Position numbers and translations under genes: made by a program | Notes under the pieces: model-generated | Seen by the model: only the letters and a program-made list of their open reading frames with translations | Database searches by the model: none | What the model was told of the DNA's origin: nothing | Shown: piece by piece, positions 56,601 to 64,000 of the stretch | Layout of the letters: the number at the start of each line of letters is the position of its first letter | How positions within the stretch are numbered: the first letter of the stretch is position 1 | DNA from: Emmonsiellopsis sp. PD_33 | Lineage: Eukaryota; Ascomycota; Eurotiomycetes; Onygenales; Ajellomycetaceae | Assembly (NCBI GenBank): GCA_032988165.1 | Contig: JANTQF010000084.1 | Location: forward strand, 1-64,000 | Direction: 5' to 3' | DNA length: 64,000 bases

Positions 56601-58329
56601 TGGCATCCGCCCTGCTGTGTTTGGCCCGTTTCATGATGCTGAACACTACCACAACCACAACCACTAACAGTAGCAGTTAGTGCTGGCTGCCAGCGGAGGC
56701 GGTGAATGCACTCACTCATGGTCCATGTCTGCCTGAGCCGAGTGACGTTGGCATGCCGTGTTCATTCGCTGGACGGACGCGTGGGGTGGCTCACAGGCTG
56801 AGAGCGTCCTGTACAGAGGTGATGGAACAGCCGGATGGACGGACGGGGCCGACTGGTTGGGTTTGGCTGGTAGGAGCCAGCTGAATATAAACAGGCGACG
56901 TGTGTTGGTTTGCTTTCTTTCTCCTTTTCAGCAGCAGACATGGTACGTACTGCACTGCACTGCATAGCGAAGCAAAGCAAGGCATAGCATAGGCTGAGTT
57001 TAGTTCCCGGGATGTAGGATGAAGGCCTGATGCTGATTGATGCTGATGCTTATGCTGATGGGATGGACGCCGATTCTCAAAGACAGGACTGGATGGTCTG
57101 CCTAGGGAATAGGGGCCCTGCGGAATCCCTAAAGCCAAAGCTAAAGCAACAACGCGAGAAGAAACACACCAGTCAACGACGCAGACAAGACTGACAAGAC
57201 AATAAGAAGACCCGAACCCACGCAAAATCCGACTCTCGACACCGAAAGGACATTGGTGTTTGGAAGCTGCCGCGCGGTGCTGCGCAAGATCGGGCCTAGT
57301 CCTCATCCCAACCAACGGCAAAACAATAATGCCCGCCGCAGTCAATCAATCGAAATAGGATCCAAGCCTCGAGCCTCACCAGATATCAAAAAGAGAGAGA
57401 CCGAGAGGCTGCCCTGCAGAAACCACCCCTCTCCAACCGGCGAGTAAGCACGGAGCAAGAGAAGAAAAAATATGCCATCCCCCGTGGCTGCATCGTCCAT
57501 TCCGCCTATAAAATGAGCCCAGCTTGCGAAGCGGTGAGCGAGGAAACAAGCAAGCAAGCAAGCCCTTTTTTTCCAAATTAAAAAAAAAAGGGCTTCCCCT
57601 CAAATCAAGCTGTTCCAATTCACATGGTGAATCTCCTGGCCCTTTTTGCAAATTCGTACCTCGAGAGGTTAGAGCCCCTTGTCTTGTCCCGTCCTCTGTT
57701 CCACATGGAAAAGGCGGGAGCCGTCAAAGAGAAGAAGCAAAAAACTGCTGCTTGGTGCCACGTTGCTCTTCCTGCCCGATCCGAACGCGCTAACTATTTA
57801 GTTGGTAGCAAGGCACCGTGAGCCAATTGGAGGATCACGTCGAGGTGACAAAAACGAGGGATTTAAATAGAAAAGCAAGCAGACGATAAACAACTGAAGG
57901 ATGGTTTCGGGTGGAAAGAATTGGTATTTATTGGCTGTGGTAAATGGAATCTTGGCGTTTTGATTTTTGATCCGAGGCGCTGTGGCTGGGGTGATAAGAT
58001 GAAGAGTTTCATTTCTCGTCTCATCACAGCATATGGCAGGAGAAAGATTGGATGTTAAAAAAAAAGGGTTCCGTCAGGCACCAGAAAATATATTATTATT
58101 AGTACACTATCCTGCCCGGGACCAGCAAATCCTCTCTTCGTTAGCCGCTCTGGCAGGTCGGCCTCCAGGGATTCGTCGGCATTCATCATGGCAACCTAAT
58201 ATGGTTAGAATTCTGGCCAAGCGTAGGGTCGTGGGCCGGTTTGATCCTTACCCTCCCTCCGTCAGGAGGCAGGCCAGCCAGGGTCAAGAGTGAAAACAAA
58301 AATAAGACCTCACAGAAGCCTTGCTTCCC

Positions 58330-59501
58330 CTACTTCGTGTCTCGATCGAGCAATTCTTGGGCAGCGATTAGCTCGCTCTGGTTCCGTTCCCAACTCTTGA
58401 CATCGGCTGATCTCGATTCTACTATCTCGCGTAGCTTCCTAGTCGACAACGCCTGTAGTTTCGTGAGCGTTTCTTTGGTTGGGAGGCTGTCGTCGCCTTT
58501 TGATTGAGCACCGGCCTTTGCCGGCATTTTTTCCAAGAGACGAGTTGTACTCTGGGGATTACGGGTCAGCATTTGAGTGGAAACTGAGATGAGAAGCATA
58601 GCAGAATAAGGCGGAACGGGCGCTTACCAATTTAAGTCCGTAATATCCACGAAGGTAATCATCACATAGCTCAATACTGCGGCAAAATCGCCGCACGGCA
58701 TCGGCCAGGACTCTTAGCGTTGAGTCTTGGTTGTCCGACGAAGCCGCCGAGATGTATTCTATTTCGCCAAGTCTCGCATGAAGCTGAATCAATGTGCATC
58801 AGAATAAACCACTCCCAAGAACCGTTCATATAGTGAAAAGGGCTGTCTTACGTTCCACGCGTTTGGTGCTACAAGAAGCGCCTCTTCCAAACTAAATATG
58901 GCCTGCGAACTCATTCCTTGCGCTTGGTAGAGATCGGCAAGCTCACACCACGCTTCCGCGTCTGTCGGAAACGCATCGAGGAAATTTACCAAAGCGGATA
59001 TAGCATCCGTTGGCCGCGACATTGACCGTAGAAGTGCAATGCGTCGTTTCAAAATCGGCTGCAAGCTAGTATTAGTTCCACTGCGTTGCGGCCAACACTT
59101 TCGCCTATACGAACCACATTAACCGGGTTTTCCGCCAGTACTTTATCATAGCCTGTCAGAATATGTTCGAGCGCAGCTCGATCCTGCGCGAGCGCCTCCT
59201 GATAGATGCCTCTGAGGCCCATAATCCGCTCGTTTGCTGGGCCGAATCGTTTTGAGAGCCGTTCTAGACACTCGAGCGCGGACTTGTCATCCCCCGTCCT
59301 TAGACAGGCTAGAAGGAGCTGTTCGTAATTGGACCATAGTTCGGGTGTTTCTGGCGCAGCGAATATGGAAAAGGGGAATGACGGCTGTTGAGAAGGGTGG
59401 CTTTGGAGGAACGATTGTGCCTGCTGTGAGAGACGAAGCACGGCGCGTGGATCGGACGAGTTCAACGCCGGCTGCAAATCCAGCGGTAACGCTGAAGGCA
59501 T
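58330..59501 (-). CDS. EMC2: ER membrane protein complex subunit 2 (EMC2)
   Basis: Exons 59501-59115, 59058-58852, 58783-58628 and 58551-58330 (introns 56, 68 and 76 nt) encode 323 aa. TPR-type helical pairs run through the middle: TPELWSNYEQLLLACLRTGD, ILKRRIALLRSMSRPTDAIS, DAEAWCELADLYQAQGMSSQ and AIFSLEEALLVAPNAWN-LHA, then LRVLADAVRRFCRSIELCDD and YLRGYYGLKL. This is the EMC2 pattern: a soluble cytosolic subunit that caps the ER membrane protein complex, an insertase for transmembrane helices. All three splice joins are phase 0 and restore TPR spacing. No signal peptide, as expected. Divergent from APL5. Confidence 0.94.
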
Positions 59502-60132
59502 TGTGTCTGAGAATACAGCATATCAGTTTATCCTGCTTTCAACAGATCCAGTCCAGGCAGCGCGGCGCGCGGGCAGCTTTATAGGAAGGGCAATGGCCGG
59601 GCTGGGGAGACCTACAAGAGCAAGGTGTCCAGAAGGATGGCTGAGGATGCGCAGACAATGGCTACTGGGGAGACTGGGGAATATTCCGCGGACAATGGAG
59701 GATGTGGACGTGGTGGTGTCGAGCAGGGAGCTTGGGGTGTGGGAGGAGGTGAGGTTGGCGCTTGCTGGAAGCATGTTAGCGTTGGAGCGAGTGACCTCAC
59801 TGCGAACCTCAGGTGCTGCCCGCCAATATCACACACTCCCTCCCCCATCCCAGACAACAGCTTCAACCCCCGCAGACGCTGTCCGCAACTCGATTCTCCT
59901 CCGCTCAGGCGGTACTCCAGCAGCCCGGCAACCGTCCTAAATCCTCTCTGTCCCGTTTCTTGTTGGCTATGTTCGCCATTATGCGGGCGTGAGCCATGTC
60001 CTCCGCTCTTGGTGCCGACATCCCACCTGATACCTACAGCCGGTATTGGCGCTTCATGCGCAACACTCCAACTTTGGGATACATACCCTGAAGCGGTAGC
60101 TCGAAGTCTCTAGCTCAAAGTCTCCGTCCACC
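59502..60132. promoter_or_regulatory. Divergent promoter, EMC2 / APL5
   Basis: 631 bp between start codons of two membrane-trafficking genes. G-rich on the left and C-rich on the right; no named site is convincing. Open frames in this interval lack any recognisable domain. Confidence 0.4.
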
Positions 60133-60201
60133 ATGTCTGATTTCCCCGCCGTCCCCTCCTCCGGAACCGCCGTTAGACTGACATTCCACTTATCGCCCTA
60201 G
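60133..60201 (+). promoter_or_regulatory. Intron-retention upstream ORF at the APL5 start codon
   Basis: If intron 1 is not removed, the ATG at 60133 reads 22 codons (starting MSDFPAVPSSG) and ends in TAG at 60199-60201, where the AG is the splice acceptor. Splicing thus decides between this peptide and AP-3 delta. Confidence 0.55.
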
Positions 60202-63200
60202 GTTCGAGAAATCGCTTTACGACCTCATCCGGGGTCTGCGGAACCACAAGGGAAATGAAGTCGAATACATACAGAACTCCATAAAGGAGTGTCGGACGGA
60301 GGTGAAGTCACAGGATATGGGTTCGTTTCTGACACCTACCCATGCTCCTGGCGCGAGCTGTACCATTGACATTTACCAAAGATAAAAAGACAACCGCCCT
60401 CCTGAAGTTGATATACCTCGAAATGTTTGGATATGATATGTCTTGGGCTGCCTTCCACGTTCTCGAGGTGATGTCTTCGGCAAAGTATCCCCAAAAACGG
60501 GTTGGCTATCTCGGAGCAGTGCAGAGCTTCCGTCCTGATACAGAAGTTCTCATGCTGGCCACCAATTTATTGAAGAAGGTATTTTTTGGCATAAGATATA
60601 CATTCCCAACCTATACGAAAATATCTAACCACTTGTATTCCTAGGACTTGGTTTCCCCTATAATACCGACAATGTCGTTACCTCTCGTGACAATCCCGCA
60701 CATAGTCACTCCTTCACTTGCCCTCTCGCTACTTACAGATGTTCTCCCGCGCCTATCGCATTCTCACCCTGTAGTCCGCAAGAAAGCGGTAGTCAACCTT
60801 TATAGACTTTCCCTGGTATACCCCGAAGCTTTTCGGATTGCGTGGCCGAAGATCAAGGAGCGCTTGATGGATGACCAAGAAGACAGCAGTGTTACGGCTG
60901 CTGTTATCAATGTTGTCTGTGAATTGGGCTGGAGGAGGCCACAGGATTTCCTTCCGCTCGCTCCCCGATTATTTGAACTTTTAGTTGATGGCGGAAACAA
61001 CTGGATGGCCATCAAAATTATTAAACTTGTAAGCTTTTTATTTCCAATTCGCCAAATGTGGGATTATAACTAAAGTACCTAGTTCGCAACCTTGACGCCC
61101 CTCGAACCGAGATTGGTTCGAAAGCTCCTTCGACCCTTGACGAATATTATCCAAACAACAACTGCGATGTCCTTGCTCTACGAGTGTATAAATGGAGTAA
61201 TCCAAGGGGGCATTCTTGACGGCGCGGAAGGCATACGGGAAGGCGAAGAAATCGCCAATCTCTGTGTGGAAAAGCTCCGAGGAATGATTGTCATGGAAGG
61301 GGACCCCAACTGTAAGAGGTTCCGCTAGAGTAAGACAAAGCTCGATTCTGACGTGGTGTAGTGAAATACGTTGCACTCCTTGCCTTCAACCGAATCGTCA
61401 CATCACACCCAGCACTAGTCGCCATGCAACAAGACGTCATTATGGACTGCTTGGATGATAACGATATATCTATTCGCTTGCAGGCGCTTGAGCTTGTATC
61501 TGGAATGGTGACCAGTGATTCCTTGCGCCCCGTCGTTAACCGGTTAATCACTCAACTGCAAACTTCACCGATAATATCAGACGATGTTCAGGCCAATTCT
61601 TCCATGCCTGTCGAGTTGACCCCTTCTGCTGATATCGATGGAGATGACCCTGAGGAACGCCTAGAGCCAATGAGCAAGAAAGCTGATAGCGTTCTTGCCC
61701 TCCCTAATCACTATCGCACCGAAGTACTGCATCGGATCTTGGATATTTGTTCACGAGATACATATTCAGCGATTTTGGACTTCGAGTGGTATGTCGAGGT
61801 TCTGGTGCAATTAGTTCGTCTTGTTCCGCCAGCGAGTTCGTTTGGGGCTCATGATTCAATACCTCAAAAGGGGAATGTCGCCACTCGAATCGGACATGAA
61901 CTTCGTAATGTCGCAGTCCGAGTGAGGAGCGTACGGCCCGAAGCCACCCAGGCTGCTGAGTCGCTGATATTGATCGATAATCGGGCGACTCTATTCCCTG
62001 CCGCCAGCGCTGCTGGCACCGATATCCTTGAGCCGGTTGCTTGGATAGTGGGAGAATATGCGGAGTATTTAAATGTCCCCGATCGTACATTAACCTCCTT
62101 AACTCACCCTACGAATCTATCCCTCTCTGCGACGGTTTTATCATCATATCTTCAAGCCATCCCGAAACTTTTTGTTTCCCTAACATCGAAATTCTACGAC
62201 TGGGATTATTCACGGCAAAGCGAAGTCTCACTTCTTTTGGCGCGGATAATCGATTTCCTCGATAAACTAGCATCGCATCCCGATTTAGACGTTCAGGAAC
62301 GAGCCATTGAATTTTTGGAGCTTCTCCGTCTCACCGCGGAGAGCGTCTCGTCACAGGATCCAGCCAGTACTGATACCCCACTTCTCCTCTCGACCGCTAT
62401 TCCCAGCCTATTTACAGGCCTCGATCTTAATCCCGTCGCAGTGGGTGCACAGAGGAAGGTACCACTCCCAGAGAATCTTGATCTAGACAAACCCCTCAAC
62501 GACCAACTTGCATTTATCCTTAAAGACTCGGAAACTGGCTGGCTTGATGTGTCCGGCCAAGACGAATTCCAACGTTTTTATTATATTCCTGATCCCGTCA
62601 GCAACGGTAGGCAAATCAACAAAGAGCTTGCTATGCCGAACGCCATACAGCCGATGTCCTACCAAAACATGGCGGATGATTTAGCCGAGAGCACGGAAAT
62701 GAAAGCCAGGAGGCGGCAAGAGCGCAAGGAGCGTAATAAAGACGACCCATTCTACATAGGTAATGATGATGGCTCGTCTGGAACGTCAACCCCATTCCAC
62801 CAAGTCCTCCGAAATGCCAATGGAGACGAACTAGACATAGATTCGATTCCTATCATCGACCTCGCCATCGAAGGCAGCAAACAGATGCGATTTGGCACGC
62901 CAGAAGGCGAACGAAGAAAAAAGCCACGGTCAAAACCAAAGAGAGTGGAAATCCTTGGAGACGAGACGCTCGATATAGAAGAACCTGCACCCCGCGATTC
63001 CACCCCGGTGACCGTGGAGAAGCCCAAAATAAAACGATCCCTTCTAGAAGTTGATTCGAGTGGCCTAATGCACCTTTCGCTAGAGGAGGGAAGTGGACCA
63101 GCCCTTAGCATTGAGGACCTTGCTAGGAAGGAAGCCGAAGAAGCTGAAATGGCTAAAGCCATGGAGGAAATCGAAAGACTCCGGTTGGAGATGCAACGGG

Positions 63201-63436
63201 CGTCTGAACGAGTCCAGGCACACGGTGTGCCACCAGAAGGCACGCTTGTCAAGCGGAAGAAGAAGAAAAAGGCCTCAGTTAAGCCTAAGCGAAAGGAAGG
63301 GGAGGACGAAAACACGTCGCCTACCAATCCTCCTGATGCGGCGGAATCGGCACCCGGAAAAGCGGGAGAAGTGGAGGCAAAGCGGAAGAAAAAGAAGAAA
63401 ACTTCTAAGAAAAAGCCAGCTACGGAAGAAGCTTGA
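60133..63436 (+). CDS. APL5: AP-3 adaptor complex subunit delta
   Basis: Exons 60133-60134, 60202-60320, 60382-60578, 60645-61028, 61083-61311 and 61362-63436 give 1001 aa. It begins MFEKSLYDLIRGLRNHKGNE, as AP-3 delta subunits do. The adaptin HEAT solenoid follows: KKTTALLKLIYLEMFGYDMS, FHVLEVMSSAKYPQKRVGYL, HPVVRKKAVVNLYRLSLVYP, LKYVALLAFNRIVTSHPALV. The C-terminal third has EMKARRRQERKERNKDDPFY and ends in a very Lys-rich tail. Family knowledge: AP-3 sorts cargo from Golgi/endosomes directly to the vacuole. The start is inferred to be split: AT at 60133-60134, a 67-nt intron with a CTGAC branch site, then G TTC GAG. Without splicing the same ATG reads 22 codons and stops exactly at the intron's end. 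All other joins are in frame. Confidence 0.94.
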
Positions 63437-64000
63437 ACCGAATAAATGATTCTTATCTTCCTTGCTAAATCTACCTTCTAACTCCTTTTTTAGCATATAT
63501 AATTTTGAAAGTAGCATCAGATATGAAATGAGATAATATATACTGCACATTCCCACGCTCATACATACATAGATACACAGATAGATAAAATAGCGAAAAC
63601 AGAACGCGCGTAGTGTTTATTTTTTGAACAAATACAAAGCAGAAACCAAAATAAAAAGAAGATAGATGGGTGAATCAGGAGGCCGCAAATGAAGCCCATT
63701 CTCCCGAACGGGGGCGGTAGAAGAATACCTCCGACTACCATCACGAAAGGGTATTTATAATATCAACATAGTACAAGAAAAGATCACCATACTCCACAGC
63801 AGTTAGGAAAGAGACGAAGGGCTTCTTCTTTCAGACAAGGCGGCGAAGGTAGCAAAGCGACCATGGCCGGTCGAGAGGAGACGAGGAGACGAGACGGGTC
63901 TGGCGGGATGGGATGGGATGAGGAAAATGCCCCATTTTGTTTTCTGAAGGGGCTGTCCCAGACTGAACAAACCGAAGTTGATCCCAAGACGAAATGGTTT
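63437..64000. other. 3' flank of APL5
   Basis: 564 bp to the window edge, AT-rich at first with CATA/GATA tetranucleotides near 63563-63585, then more balanced. No conserved-looking frame seen; a gene beyond the edge may end here. Confidence 0.4.

Larger units (their letters stand above)
54200..58329. other. 4.1-kb gene-poor region
   Basis: Lies upstream of the CaaX protein gene and downstream of EMC2, both minus strand. It is rich in simple repeats: AAACAAACAATC near 54510, GATCGGATCAGATCAGAT near 54925-54950, CCTA units at 56245-56273, CAGA/CATA units at 56553-56600. Open frames are scattered and of biased composition; none shows a known domain. It is either a long promoter/5' leader or holds an unrecognised noncoding transcript. 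Confidence 0.5.

Noticed and set aside
56791..57345. 184-codon open frame on the minus strand in the gene-poor region.
   Set aside because: Composition is erratic, there is no domain or transmembrane logic, and it overlaps simple-sequence DNA. It reads like a chance frame.
59503..60113. Plus-strand frames of 145 and 162 codons between EMC2 and APL5.
   Set aside because: They lie in the shared promoter and lack any domain; the real start of APL5 is fixed by its conserved N-terminus.

Overview
The window is nuclear DNA of a filamentous ascomycete. The genes are compact with short introns (about 50-185 nt), GT donors, CTAAC/CTGAC branch sites and AG acceptors, and every recognisable product is a eukaryotic family. 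The protein set and the repeat-induced-point-mutation (RIP) style decay of repeats fit a Eurotiomycete, probably Onygenales (Histoplasma/Blastomyces/Paracoccidioides relatives). That placement is inference from protein character only. No prokaryotic operon, CRISPR array or virus was seen.

Layout. 1-1050: AT-rich DNA with a decayed ~180-bp direct repeat. 1059-6343 (minus): an Mdm1/SNX-type PXA-PX-nexinC membrane protein and an M24B Xaa-Pro aminopeptidase. 6.4-9.3 kb: a RIP-ruined Mutator-like (MULE) transposon with readable terminal inverted repeats, ending about 95 bp from the aminopeptidase start codon. 9.5-22 kb: an AT-hook protein (minus), 5-oxoprolinase (plus), PC4/SUB1 coactivator (minus), an EFM6-like lysine methyltransferase (plus), MPP10 (minus) and a PRELI/MSF1 UPS2-like protein (plus). 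23-31 kb: an unassigned 489-aa protein (minus), ethanolamine-phosphate cytidylyltransferase ECT1 (plus), an unassigned 289-aa protein, mitochondrial glutaredoxin GRX5 and COQ2 (all minus). 31.8-40.4 kb: a JmjC/zinc-finger protein (plus), a small four-TM protein (minus), COA1 (plus), mitochondrial ribosomal uL3m (minus) and a DUF1279 mitochondrial protein (plus). 41.2-49.4 kb: the phosphate-signalling CDK inhibitor PHO81 (minus, ten exons) divergent from a 743-aa single-pass membrane protein. 51.7-54.2 kb: a ubiquitin-like-domain protein ending in a CaaX box (minus), with 4.1 kb of gene-poor DNA upstream. 58.3-63.4 kb: EMC2 (minus) divergent from AP-3 delta APL5 (plus).

Many products serve organelle membranes and mitochondria: UPS2-like, ECT1, COQ2, GRX5, COA1, uL3m, DUF1279, EMC2, AP-3 and Mdm1-like. 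They are arranged mostly as divergent pairs, and several pairs share a promoter carrying an RTCACRTG bHLH site.

The most unusual signals are: two genes (PHO81 and APL5) whose start codon is inferred to be split AT|G by a 67-nt intron; an 8-nt first coding exon in the CaaX protein gene; and the MULE with its catalytic triad still traceable through RIP stop codons. Exon boundaries were worked out by hand from splice signals, reading frame and family similarity; no alignment was run.
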